The notes under the pieces: generated by a model
Told to the model about the DNA's origin: nothing
The model's input: only the letters and a program-made list of their open reading frames with translations
The model's database searches: none
Shown here: one piece after another, positions 19,787 through 28,802 of the stretch
Layout of the letters: each line of letters opens with the position of its first letter
Position numbering within the stretch: the first letter of the stretch is position 1
DNA from: Chara braunii
Lineage: Eukaryota; Streptophyta; Charophyceae; Charales; Characeae
Reading direction: 5' to 3'
Assembly: GCA_003427395.1 (NCBI GenBank)
Contig: BFEA01000213.1
Location: 285,322 to 316,791 of the forward strand
Length of the DNA: 31,470 nucleotides
Made by a program: the position numbers and the translations under genes

Positions 19787-20186
19787 GGGCATACTCACAC
19801 TAGCTTTTTTTTTTGCTAAATCGCAAAATCTGCTATGCCGTTAGAGTCACACTAGGGTTTTCCGACCACCAAAATTGCAAACAGGGTAGCATTTGTAAAC
19901 GGCCTGGGGGGGCACGGGGATAGGCATTTTGCTACCACATCGAGAGGTGGTGGCAAATTCTCTTTTGGCCGTCGCAAATTCTCTTTCGCCTTTTGGGAAT
20001 TGTTAAAAGAAAATTTCCGGGCTTTGTGACCATGACAGGCACCAATTTTGCAATTGCCAGAGAGTCCCGCTCGTGTCTTTTCTGATTTGCAACCCATGTG
20101 TGACCCAGGGGGGTATTATTTCAGCAAACATGGGAAACAAAATTCAGCAGATTTGGCTAGACTGCCACCGCTGTGTGAGTACGCCC
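19787..20186. mobile_element. PIF/Harbinger (Tourist-like) MITE, 400 bp
   Basis: Terminal inverted repeats GGGCATACTCACAC (19787-19800) and GTGTGAGTACGCCC (20173-20186) match over 14 bp with one mismatch. They are flanked by TAA on both sides (19784-19786, 20187-20189). A 3-bp TWA target duplication and G-rich termini are hallmarks of PIF/Harbinger elements and their Tourist MITEs. The element has no coding capacity. Removing it with one TAA restores the integrase reading frame of element C across the insertion (RFSK then DVEFIALP), independent proof of the borders. Confidence 0.87.
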
Positions 20187-21188
20187 TAAGGATGTTGAGT
20201 TTATCGCCTTACCGGCTGAGGCTAGAGTACCTCTGGTCAAAGAGCTCTTCTTTGAGAGGTTGGTGAATGTCCATGGTTGCCCAACCTCCATTGTTAGTGA
20301 TAGAGATCCCAAATTTTGCAACGAGGAATCGCAGTCTTTTTGCAAATACTACCTGCACTCTAGACTGAAGACCTCTGGAAGACATATTGAAGCCAATGGA
20401 CAGTCTTAAGTGATGAACCAAGTCATGTTTCAGCTGCTGAGTCCTGTGATCAGCCCTGATCAGCAGGACTGTAACAAACATCTGTCCAGGGCATAGCTAA
20501 TGTACAACACCTCTGTTCACAATACTACAGGGTACACGCCCTACAAACTGCACTGCGCTAGAGACCCACGGCAACCCCTAGATGATTTGATCAACAAGGC
20601 CCAACCCATATTAACTCCTGGCACTGCAGAATTTGCCAAGAGTCATGGGAAGGACTTGGAAAAGGCCAAACACAATATGTTTAAAGCGCGAAACCGAATG
20701 GTTCAGCAAGCTAATAAACACCGTGCCCCTTCTCCTATTCACTCTGGGCATTGAGTTTGGGTTAAAAGAGTTGAACTGTCTACTGAACAGCATATTTCGC
20801 GCAAGTTGTTGCCTGTTTACTATGGACCCTGGCAGGTTTTGGACACAGTGGGTGATCCTTTTAGACCCTCCTACGTACTTGCCTTACCTGCTGGTGCTGC
20901 CTTTCACACCAGCTGCTGCATATCCGAACAGGTCTCCACAATTCAGCCCTCCCATTCCTGGGAAGGGGTAGGAGTTGAGAAGATTTGAATCAGTGGGGCA
21001 CAGGCCCCAACTGTGAGTACTTGGTGAAGTTCCTATTCCAGCCTCACACAGAAGATTGCTCGTACACCAGAAAGGAACTCGAGTCAGCCAAGTTCGTTGT
21101 TTTGGCGCACGAAGCAGAACAAAAGGGGCAACCCCTTCGACATTCACCTCGTGGCCACCACACTTAGCTCAGCCATCCTACCTCCCCG

Positions 21189-21650
21189 GGAGGGTAGGAT
21201 TGCAATGAACTTGCAGATGTAGCGGGCTGTAAACTAACTCCCCAGTTTGATGTGTCTGTCTTGATTTTGTTCAAGCCAGGAATCGATCCCTGGCCCTGCT
21301 GTTTGTTTATTTTGTTTTGCATTTTTGGCTTAGTTAGGATTCGATCCCTGCCCCTTTGCAGGCTGGTGGGTTGGGCGTTGGGCCGCCATAGCTAGGGCTT
21401 GAATAGAAGGGAGGAAGAAACTTTGTAAAATAATCTGTCCGTGGACGTTGTTAACGTGGTTGAGATTCTTGGAACAAGTACTCTGGATTGATTGGAGGAG
21501 GACAAGGGATTTCAAAATTGAAATTCGTTTTTCAATTCTGTGTACTTTGAGCTTCCACTGTGCATATCTTCTCTCCGGTTTTGTGTGGATTTGCCTCCTT
21601 CGAGTCTACTCTGTAATTGAATTCGTTGTGGATTGAAGATCCATCAGGTA
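21189..21650 (+). repeat. Possible polypurine tract and LTR start of element C
   Basis: GGGAGGGTAGGA (21188-21199) is purine-rich and is followed by TGCAATGAAC (21201). This matches the layout in A and B, but a matching CA terminus is not certain; CCATCA at 21641-21646 is one candidate. Two GGANTCGATCCCTG words (about 21279 and 21338) lie inside. Low confidence. Confidence 0.35.
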
Positions 21651-21865
21651 CATATGCAGGCTCGTTTATCCATTTGCACGGGTGCCAGCTCGTCAAAGCA
21701 CACACAGAGAAGAGGGTGATTGTTAAACGTTTCATTCACAATTCTCTTCATTCGCGTGAAAGATATTTGCATGCTCGTTTGTCCAATCGCACAAGCGCCA
21801 GCTTGTCATAGCACGTACAGAGAAGAGGGCAATTGTTAAACGTTTGGATTCGCATACTTTGGGAG
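21646..21865 (+). repeat. 113-bp imperfect tandem duplication
   Basis: The segment running GCTCGTTTATCCATTTGCAC ... GTTAAACGTTT recurs 113 bp downstream as GCTCGTTTGTCCAATCGCAC ... GTTAAACGTTT. Confidence 0.8.
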
Positions 21866-22085
21866 ATCATCAATGACCTTTCACGTTAATTGTAGATACC
21901 CAAGTCAGAAGGTGGCTCCACCAGACGGTTGTGTCCAAGCCAATCCGTGCTTTCTTTTGCGGAAAAAAAAGGATCACGAAGTCGAATCCGGTAGTGAGTG
22001 AGAACATATGACGTTAAGGAACGTGTCCTTAGCACAAATCAGCCAGATTAAGCTGATGAAATAAAATCCGATAGTGAGTGAGAAC

Positions 22086-22735
22086 ATATGATGCAGGAAA
22101 GGGAGAGAGGTGTATTGCAGTGAGCGGGAACAAACGGCCCGAAAATCTTCTACCCCCATGAAGCTGTAGAAAACATTCTATCGCACTGCACGTAGCGAAG
22201 ACTATCGCGTTCACAGCCAAGAAACCTGCACCGTACTTCCGGACATCCGTTCAAATTGGATATGATGCAGGAAACGGAGAGAGGTGTATTGCAGTGAGTG
22301 AGAACAAACGGCCCGAAAATCTTCTACCCCCATGAAGCTGTTGAAATCATTCTATCGCACTGCACGTAGCGAAGACTATCGCGTTCACAGCCAAGAAACC
22401 TGCACCGTACTTCCGGACATCCGTTCAAATTGGAACGATACAGAGAAGATGAGCATGAAAAAGGGAGATGAAAGAAATAGAAAAAAAAAGAAGCTGCAAA
22501 CCTGAGTTGCTGCAGAAAGGGAGGAGGACACAGGCCCTGATAAGATCCAGCCAAAAAGGAAACCGGAGCCAAGAAACCTGCACCGTACTCCCGGACATCC
22601 ATTCAAATTGGATCTATACAGAGAAGATGAGCATGAAAAAAGGAGAAGGAAAAAAAAAAAAAAAGCTGCAAACCTGAGTTCCTGCAGAAAGGGAGGTGGA
22701 CACAGGCCCTGATAAGATCCAGCCAAAAATGAAAC
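22086..22735 (+). repeat. Compound tandem array, 174-bp and 178-bp units
   Basis: A 174-bp unit starting ATATGATGCAGG occurs at 22086-22259 and 22260-22433. A second, overlapping duplication of about 178 bp starts GCCAAGAAACCTGCACC at 22390 and again at 22568. Together the segment GCCAAGAAACCTGCACCGTA occurs three times (22216, 22390, 22568). Just upstream, GTGAGTGAGAACATATGA is itself repeated 80 bp apart (about 21994 and 22074). Confidence 0.88.
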
Positions 22736-22739
22736 TGCA

Positions 22740-23637
22740 TCACGGAGCCATCGATACTCCCACGCATAAAACGCATAAAATGACGTAGGCGCTCATTCGC
22801 CAGGCAAAAGTAGAACAACTCTTTTTCTTTCAACTGATTCCCAGTTTAACCTCATCCGTTCTTATATCCAATCACAGTATTTACTTCCATTTGTCTCATT
22901 TACTTGTCTAGGCACGTTGCCATCCTCGGTCTCCTTGTCTGTTATGATAACCAATTTTCTCAAAAATACCTTACCAACTACTTTTACCCCATTTTTTCAC
23001 GCCTCAGGCTTATCCATCGATTTACAGCAATTAATATATTCATATACGTTTTAATATCGCTAGTACTAGCTTTCCATCGATTTACACCTTTGACCAGTTG
23101 GACATCTGCTGAACCGAAATGGGCAGGACCTACCAGGTTCCCGTGCCTACGTTAGAGAAACGGCGAACCGGTTTAGAATTTTGTAGAAGCTTCTTGGACC
23201 GGTAGATTGGAATCGGGCGTGTAGTCCAAACGTTTTAGATTTTTGTAGAAGCTTCTTGGAACCTTAGAGTAGAATTGGACACCTTGTGAATCGATATGGG
23301 CAGGTATTCCAGAAACTTGGACAGACCCACTGTGCCCTTCGTCAAAGGACCGAACGATTTAGACTGACGAGAGCATACATTGGTGGTCCCCACAGAAAAT
23401 CGTGCGTCACTCACGTGTGTGGACGGTCTATAGTTTACGGGAGCAGCAGGCCCGTGATTCAGACGCATGTGACTAACATGCAAAATCCCTTCACTAATTT
23501 GATCTCTTTGTCTGTCCCGATGGTCTGTGCAGAATCTCAAATCGGTTGATTGTTGGGCTAAAAGTGGTTTTGGCAATACTAATTTGTTAAATCAATCTGC
23601 CTAACTCTATGAATAGTCCAAACTGTTAAATCCTTTT
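22740..23637. other. No recognisable gene; two heat-shock-element-like sites
   Basis: No coding domain recognised on either strand. The phrase TTTTGTAGAAGCTTCTTGGA occurs twice, 62 bp apart. It contains GAAgcTTCttGGA (23186-23198 and 23248-23260), close to the nGAAnnTTCnnGAAn heat-shock element, but no downstream gene is evident. Confidence 0.3.
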
Positions 23638-23757
23638 GTCCAAAATGCTCATCATTTCTCGCAACCTATATCTGGTATGTCCAAACTGCTCATCATTTCT
23701 CCCAACCTAAATCTGGTATGTCCAAAATGCTCATCACTTCTCCAACGTATATCAGCT
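23638..23757 (+). repeat. 41-bp minisatellite, three copies
   Basis: Units start GTCCAAAATGCTCATCA at 23638, 23679 and 23720. The first two are 41 bp and the third about 38 bp with more changes. Single GTCCAAA words continue downstream. Confidence 0.9.
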
Positions 23758-24290
23758 GTCCAAATCCGTTCTGATATTGATAGTCGTCCAATTGAATTTT
23801 CGTTTGTCCAAATCGCTTCACGTTGATCCTAACTTACCTGGTCGAAGGAGGAATAAACGTTCCTATGCATTGCCACACAGCCTATTGAACAAAAGAGCGC
23901 ATACGGGCGAGGAGATGGTGGAATGTAGAGACAACATGAGGTAAAAATGACACACCCTTTTGTTTATTTGTTCTTCTTCAGACACATTGCCACGCAACTA
24001 TTTGCAGAGTGTGAATGAGCGGGACGAGATGCGAAAAAGAACAGAAAACAGTGTTGAAGGAAAAGCGAAGACAGAAAAGCGAGAATAACAGGAAGATGGA
24101 GAGAAAGAACCGCCACGCAAAAACATGACCTCAAAAGTCTGCTTTTTCCATGCCTGGCAGTTACCCGTGTCGTACAACCGACAACTGTTTCCCTTTTCAT
24201 TTTGATTTGAAAAAAGAGAGACACAAAACTCAATCCAATCAACAAAGGTGATGCACAGACTGCTTCGTCGGACTTTCACAGACTCATCCG
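23758..24290. other. No recognisable gene
   Basis: Only short or composition-driven open frames; no domain, repeat or signal that I can support. Confidence 0.3.
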
Positions 24291-24520
24291 CATAGAGAGG
24301 GAGAAGAGGGGAGAGGGGGAGTAGAGGGAAGGACAAGGGAGGAACGGAGAGGAAAGGGCATGAGAGCAGAGGGAAGGAAGGAGTGAGGGTGGGACGAGAG
24401 GAGGGGAGGAGGAGGGGAGAGGAGGAGAGGAGACGCGAGGGATGGGAGGAAAGGGGAGAAGAGGAGGAGAGGGGAAGAGGGGGAAGGATAGGGGAGCAGG
24501 GATGGAGAAGAGAGGAGGAC
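24291..24520 (+). repeat. Long polypurine tract (about 230 bp)
   Basis: The plus strand is almost pure A/G (GAGAGGGAGAAGAGGGGAG and similar) with only scattered pyrimidines. The long overlapping minus-strand open frames here are Ser/Pro/Leu low complexity, explained by composition. Confidence 0.85.
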
Positions 24521-24649
24521 GTCGTAAACAAAAGGAACGTGCATGCGTGAACCACAAAAGGAACGCAAAGACAGCCACACAAGATACCAAACATCCCTGC
24601 ATCGACAACAAATGATGCTTGTAGCTGGGTGTGAATACCGGGAAGTATT

Positions 24650-25180
24650 CTCAGTGTGTATGACTATGTGTGTGTCAGAGACGGAAAGGGAGGGCGAGAG
24701 GGACGCGCCCGAGGTAACAGTGAACATGTCTGGCGGAAGAAGCATGGACAAGCTTTATCCCCCAGCGAGAATGGGCAAATGACGGCGTGGAGTCCACGAT
24801 ATACGTAATAATGGTGCGTACGCTTGTGTGTGTGAGAGCAAAAAGGAGAGGAAGAGGGCGAGGGAGACACGCCAGTGGTACCCCTCACTATGCCTGGCAC
24901 AAACCGTATGGACAAGCGTTGCTCCCCAGCGGCAATCGTCAATGACAGCGCTCAGGGGTCATATCATGGATTGCGAGAAATTGGGTGGCAGTCGATCTGC
25001 GTATGAGCATGGGCGCGTATGTCTCTGCGTGTCGAGAGAGAGGAAGAGGGCGACAGAGGCACGCCAGCGATACCATTGACTGTGCCTGGCATAACAAGGA
25101 CAGATAAGCTCCATTCCCTAACGTCAATCGCCAAGTGACGGCATTGAGTAGGTCATATGATGGATTACGAGATCACCCCC
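24650..25180. repeat. Three diverged tandem copies of a unit of about 170-190 bp
   Basis: Blocks recur in the same order three times: a TGTGTGTG/AGAGAG stretch; GAGGAAGAGGGCGA; ACACGCCAG-GGTACC-like; ATGCCTGGCACAA-like; GGACAAGC-TT; CCCCAGCGGCAATCG-like; and AATGACGGCGTTGAG-like. Copies start near 24655, 24825 and 25015. Copies 2 and 3 end in GTCATATSATGGATTRCGAGA. Confidence 0.65.
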
Positions 25181-25234
25181 TCGTCCTCCCTACCTCTCTC
25201 CCAACTACTGGAATCTTGTTGTTCTGATCGATTG

Positions 25235-27469
25235 TCACCTACCTGGATGCTGCCCCCTGTCTTCTCTGTAGAGCTCGTACTCTCTCGGAATCGCCAATAC
25301 GGCGGACGACACTCTCACCACCCTTTTCCTTGGCCCCGATGAAGATGGATTTGTAAAAGCTGCTCCAGCTTCTCTTTCCCTGTTCGACACCCTTCCTCCT
25401 GGCACTTCGCAATCGCCAAAGCTCTTCAACTTCTTCTTTCCGCGCATTTCTCCGTTCCCTTTGTCATGTTCATCCCCAATTTCCTCTTCCTGATCATCAT
25501 ACTGGTTGTTTCCTCCCTCCTCACCTTCTTCACCACCATGGACGCCAGCGCCTTCCTCCTCGACATCATCCTCATCATCCTCATCCTCATCATCCTCATC
25601 ATCCTCATCCTCTTCCTCATCATCTTCCTCACCATCTTCCTCATCATCTTCCTCATCATCTTCCTCTTCCCCGTCGTCATCAACACGTTGGACAGCATCG
25701 CCACCGTGGCTATCCCCGCGATCTGCGCCCTCACTCTCTTCGGTCTCGTTCGATCGCCTTCCGTGACCATCCTCATCCCACTCTTCGCCAGCTAGCTCCC
25801 GGGCACCTCCCCCACCGCCGCCCACCCCTATGCCCCCCCTCCGTATCCCGTTCATATTTTCTAATCTTCGCCGAGTCCTCTGCCCCTCGGTATCCCCGAA
25901 TTCCCCCTCGCGGCCTCTCTTTCTTTCCCCTACCCCTTCGTTTTTCTCGCAATCTACACCACCACCGTCCACCCTCTCCATTACCCCTTCTCTCCCTCTC
26001 CCTCTCCCCACTCCATCGCGCTTCTCGCCTGCACCGCGTCTCTCTCTAATACTCCCACAGTGCGGCGCCGCTAATTTCAATTTCTTCTTCGGCATTCTCG
26101 CTTGAAACATTGCCGCCGGTGATGGCGACGGCAATGGCGTGGCCCCTCCCTTCATCCCTTCCTCCTTCATTCTCTTCATTTTCACTCTAGCCTGTTTGCA
26201 GACAATGCATGGGCACTCCGGCTTGTGATTTTGCACGCCACCGCCCCTCTTCCCAATGGAAGGTACTTTAGCGGATCTTCCACTCCCTCTCTTTCCCTTT
26301 TGCCGCGCACCCAGCGTTCGTGCGACCGCTTGCCTGGCCCGACCCACTACCGAAAAGCCGCAATCAGCCCTTACCTTATAAGGCACAACCCCGAACGATA
26401 GCCCCCCGCTTCCCACGTCACCTTCCACGCCCCCAACGTCCGCTCCCACCTTCATCACCGCTCTGGATGTAAGACCTTGACCTTGACCTCCGTGCACATA
26501 AGACTCCTCTTCCTCCTCCATCTCCTCCACCTCCTCCTCCTCCACCTCCTCCTCCTCCACCTCCTCCTCCTCCACCTCCTCCTCGGACAGCTCCTCCTCA
26601 TCGCGCTTCCCAACCTCTGCCCAATTTTCTGGCTGCTTCCTTTTCCCGGCCTCGTCTATCCGAGCATCCTGATGCTGGACGTCTACTCTCGCTTGCGCAA
26701 GTTCCACTCGTCCGTCACCTTCGTAGTTGGCATTGATTCCTTCTTCCCCTGTTCGGTCTAGCTCGTCACCAAGCCCAGCAACCCCCACGACTGCCCCTTC
26801 GCCAGCTACTCTCCGTCGTCCCTCGGCTGCTACTTGCCTATCCCCACCTCCTACGTCACCACCATCCGGGCTGTCATCATCGTCCTCGTCATTGGCGCCT
26901 CGGATGACGTCCGCCACGGCGGCAGCAAGGCTTCCGTCACCGCCACCTTCTCCATGCGGGGTATAGCGTTCGCCCCTCCTTGCCTCCATCGGATAACCGC
27001 CCGCTCGATCCCGACAGTCAGGGCCATTGCCGGCGAGCCCACTGCCCTCAATTAAGTCCTCAGCCTCCCTGTCCATGCCCGCGGCGCCGTAGTCCTCTCC
27101 CTGACCGCCCATGTCAACCCCAGGCCATCCCTCCCACGCTCCCTCTCTCATCACTCGAAAGTCTTGATCGAAGGAAGGAAAGCTTTCCGATACGGGGATC
27201 TTAGCTCCTTTCTCCTCTCCATCCTCCGTGCCCCTCCCACACTCCAACTGGAAAGCACGACACGCTTTCAGTATAGCCGCATCAGTCGAATGCCCATCTA
27301 ATGGCAAAGCACTGGGCATGAAGGCGGCTCCCTTCCGTCTTCTCTGTTCGCAAATCACACACCTGCAGTCCGGCTTGTGCGAAGCCGGGTCCCGACGTTT
27401 CTTTGCGCGGGACTGGGCGCGGGGGGTTCCCGCATCGCCCCGCTCCAGCCCATGCGGCGCAGATATCAT
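25235..27469 (-). CDS. Acidic, probably nuclear protein with two HKPxCxCxxC motifs (744 codons)
   Basis: The longest open frame in the window starts ATG at 27469 (TGA only three codons upstream) and ends TGA at 25235-25237. Two copies of a short Cys motif stand out: HKPDCRCVICEQRRRK (His31, Cys35, Cys37, Cys40) and HKPECPCIVCKQARVK (His415, Cys419, Cys421, Cys424). Each is followed by basic residues, so each could bind one zinc ion. From memory, a similar HKxxCxCxxC stretch occurs in plant VAL/HSI2-type chromatin factors; this is unverified. Other regions: Glu-rich at about 290-322, Asp/Glu-rich at about 594-641, and a KKKLKL-type basic cluster near 455 as a possible nuclear signal. A strong splice donor (CCAG/GTAGGT) just before the stop suggests this is one exon of a longer gene. 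No function is claimed. Confidence 0.7.
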   Translation of the reverse strand: MISAPHGLERGDAGTPRAQSRAKKRRDPASHKPDCRCVICEQRRRKGAAFMPSALPLDGHSTDAAILKACRAFQLECGRGTEDGEEKGAKIPVSESFPSFDQDFRVMREGAWEGWPGVDMGGQGEDYGAAGMDREAEDLIEGSGLAGNGPDCRDRAGGYPMEARRGERYTPHGEGGGDGSLAAAVADVIRGANDEDDDDSPDGGDVGGGDRQVAAEGRRRVAGEGAVVGVAGLGDELDRTGEEGINANYEGDGRVELAQARVDVQHQDARIDEAGKRKQPENWAEVGKRDEEELSEEEVEEEEVEEEEVEEEEVEEMEEEEESYVHGGQGQGLTSRAVMKVGADVGGVEGDVGSGGLSFGVVPYKVRADCGFSVVGRARQAVARTLGARQKGKRGSGRSAKVPSIGKRGGGVQNHKPECPCIVCKQARVKMKRMKEEGMKGGATPLPSPSPAAMFQARMPKKKLKLAAPHCGSIRERRGAGEKRDGVGRGRGREGVMERVDGGGVDCEKNEGVGERKRGREGEFGDTEGQRTRRRLENMNGIRRGGIGVGGGGGGARELAGEEWDEDGHGRRSNETEESEGADRGDSHGGDAVQRVDDDGEEEDDEEDDEEDGEEDDEEEDEDDEDDEDEDDEDDVEEEGAGVHGGEEGEEGGNNQYDDQEEEIGDEHDKGNGEMRGKKKLKSFGDCEVPGGRVSNREREAGAAFTNPSSSGPRKRVVRVSSAVLAIPREYELYREDRGQHPGR
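25236..25250 (-). promoter_or_regulatory. Candidate 5' splice site at end of the 744-codon exon
   Basis: On the minus strand GCATCCAG/GTAGGTGAC fits the donor consensus, with the exon ending at 25243. The TGA that closes the frame lies inside the proposed intron, so the spliced protein would continue beyond ...REYELYRED. Confidence 0.5.
26521..26583. repeat. 15-bp coding minisatellite (Glu-Glu-Glu-Val-Glu type)
   Basis: On the plus strand CTCCTCCTCCTCCAC repeats about four times. On the minus strand it encodes repeated EEEVE in the acidic region of the 744-codon frame; the 15-bp period keeps the frame. Confidence 0.85.
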
Positions 27470-27477
27470 CCCACTTC

Positions 27478-27884
27478 AAGACTTCACCACGGCAGGTCGC
27501 ATCGCGAAAAGGCAAATTGCTCCCGCACCCCTTGAAATAATCGGCGGGCTCTTCTACATCGTGAGCTACACCACGTGCTACACACAGACAACCGCTCCCA
27601 AACAGCAAAAAGCCGAGAGAGAGACAGAGCCGCTCTCACACGAACACAAGGCCTCCCCTAGATCCCCTTCCCTACTGGGACAACTCGTCCGATGCTCGCC
27701 CGCTTTTCCTTGACAACACTATTCATCCAGAATCCCCCTCAAGTCTACAAATAGCATCGCCATAGTCAAGCTCCCGTGCACTCCCTTTTTAGACCGGACC
27801 GCGACAAACTTCAGCACTGGCAAGCCAACCAGATGAGCTTCCCCTAAAGGGAATATCGTGCTGTTCGCAGCCCTAGGGGATCCG
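27478..27884. other. Region between the HKPxCxC frame and the eIF3i fragment
   Basis: It should contain the promoter or an upstream intron of the minus-strand 744-codon frame. The minus-strand word CTATTTGTAGAC (about 27744-27755) is a weak TATA-like candidate. No gene recognised. Confidence 0.3.
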
Positions 27885-27887
27885 TCA

Positions 27888-28080
27888 TAATACACCCAGG
27901 GCCGTTCTTTTAGTCGTTCGGTCCGTTGTTATCAGCAGGAATTTTCCGCCCTCTGAAAACGCCACAGACCTGGCTGGCGGGAGTCTCGCAAGTGAAGGAA
28001 TATGATTGGACACCAGTTTCCACATCCCACAACTTTGCCGCTTGATCGGGTTGAACCAGTGACCAGAAATCTCGAGTCCC
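27888..28080 (-). pseudogene. Exon fragment of translation initiation factor eIF3 subunit I (WD40), frameshifted
   Basis: On the minus strand, directly after TTTCTTGCAG (a textbook 3' splice site), the text reads DSRFLVTGST, then after one extra C, DQAAKLWDVETGVQSYSFT-ETPA. After a 4-bp GCCA duplication it continues RSVAFSEGGKFLLITTD and possibly RTALGV. This is the second WD40 repeat region of eIF3i (family pattern DSSRxxTGSxDQTAKLWDVxxGxxxxxFxxxxPxRSVxFxxGxxxxxITTD). eIF3i is a propeller subunit of the eIF3 complex in the cytosol. Only one exon's worth is present and it carries two frameshifts, so this is a pseudogene fragment. The retained acceptor shows it came from genomic DNA, not from a retrocopied mRNA. 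Confidence 0.78.
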
Positions 28081-28150
28081 CTGCAAGAAATGAAAAGCAT
28101 CCCCCAGACATCTCGAGTCACCTGGCAAGAAATCAAAAGCGTCCCCCAAA
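28069..28150 (-). repeat. 41-bp tandem duplication containing the 3' splice site
   Basis: ATCTCGAGTC-CCTG-CAAGAAAT-AAAAGC-TCCCCCA type sequence occurs at 28069-28109 and 28110-28150. On the minus strand both copies carry the polypyrimidine TTTCTTGC(C)AG and the first exon bases GACTCGAGAT. Confidence 0.82.
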
Positions 28151-28743
28151 CAAGCACAAACCCCCACTCCTCCCCCCCTTTCGACCTCCATCCTTCCAAC
28201 GTTTCCGATTTGGCCATTCAGAAAGCAGGGAGGACAAATTCCCCCCCACCATTCGGGAACTTAACGTCCCCCAGCGCCACATTCATCATCACCATCCCAA
28301 TCATTATTACATCATCAGCATCATCACCACAGCCCTTCAGAAGAAGGGCTAAACCAAACACATTCCATCCATTACCATACGGATAATGATCATTATCATC
28401 AGCAGCAGCAGCAGCGTGGACATATAAGATACAATAGATATAGACGATACAACGGCATATACAGCTCTGATCACTGCAATTGTTCAGCAGATGGGCTGGT
28501 CGACAAAAACCCTTTCACCATCTCGGAATGCTACAGGTAAAGCCAGTTCGGCTATTCTTATCAATGACAACTATTGTTGACGGCAGGGTTTAATCTTTTG
28601 TTTACTATATGGACGTTTCGTTAAATGGACATCCCGTATTCTGTCAAAGTGACCAGCTGGCGAGACCGACTCTCCCTCGGCTATTCAAGTTCCGTCCCTA
28701 CAGAGGGAAGGCCAGTAAGAAACACCCCTATCTCAGCATATTT

Positions 28744-28746
<3 letters not shown>
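28151..28746. other. No recognisable gene; CAT/CAG-rich short repeats
   Basis: Contains ATCATC/CATCAC-rich sequence (about 28283-28330) and (CAG)5 near 28400-28415. No domain recognised in the short frames. Confidence 0.35.

Positions 28747-28798
<52 letters not shown>
28747..28798 (+). repeat. (GA)26 microsatellite
   Basis: Uninterrupted GA dinucleotides, followed by TGCAGTGAAAGAGAGAG. Confidence 0.97.

Positions 28799-28802
<4 letters not shown>

Larger units (their letters stand above)
19490..21165 (+). pseudogene. Integrase and chromodomain-like tail of element C, split by a MITE
   Basis: HHCC domain: SESHDAREHFGFLKT ... YLETCELC. Core: KPLPIPKGLGKSMPIDL, then INRFSK, where a 400-bp MITE (19787-20186) breaks the frame; across it the frame resumes DVEFIALPAEARVPL. 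Then CPTSIVSDRDPKFC and HIEANGQS followed by TAA (20407-20409) at the position expected for the catalytic Glu. Further: LMYNTSVHNTTGYTPYKL, the long segment to HRAPSPIHSGH, LLPVYYGPWQVLDTVG (GPY/F) and CEYLVKFLFQPHTEDCSYTR (chromodomain-like), ending at 21165. Inactive. Confidence 0.85.
16632..21650 (+). mobile_element. Ty3/Gypsy retrotransposon C (distinct family; host of B and of a MITE)
   Basis: Protease, RT, RNase H, integrase and chromodomain-like tail are recognisable, but in a sequence clearly different from A and B (e.g. NKITRKNSKPLART in RT). The 5' half is cut off by insertion of B at 16631/16632. The interior holds a 170-bp duplication, unassigned sequence (17390-18140) and a 400-bp MITE. 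The 3' border is uncertain. Confidence 0.8.

Noticed and set aside
21250-21360. GGANTCGATCCCTG words resembling tRNA T-arms or B boxes
   Set aside because: No acceptor stem, anticodon arm or A box at the correct spacing; probably part of the element C LTR.
23998-24751. Minus-strand frames of 111-198 codons rich in Ser, Pro and Leu
   Set aside because: They arise from the polypurine tract, overlap in several frames at once, and show no domain.
25466-27204. Plus-strand frames opposite the 744-codon gene (runs of Ser, Leu or Ile)
   Set aside because: They are shadows of the acidic Asp/Glu runs on the minus strand. The minus frame is far longer and contains the paired Cys motif.
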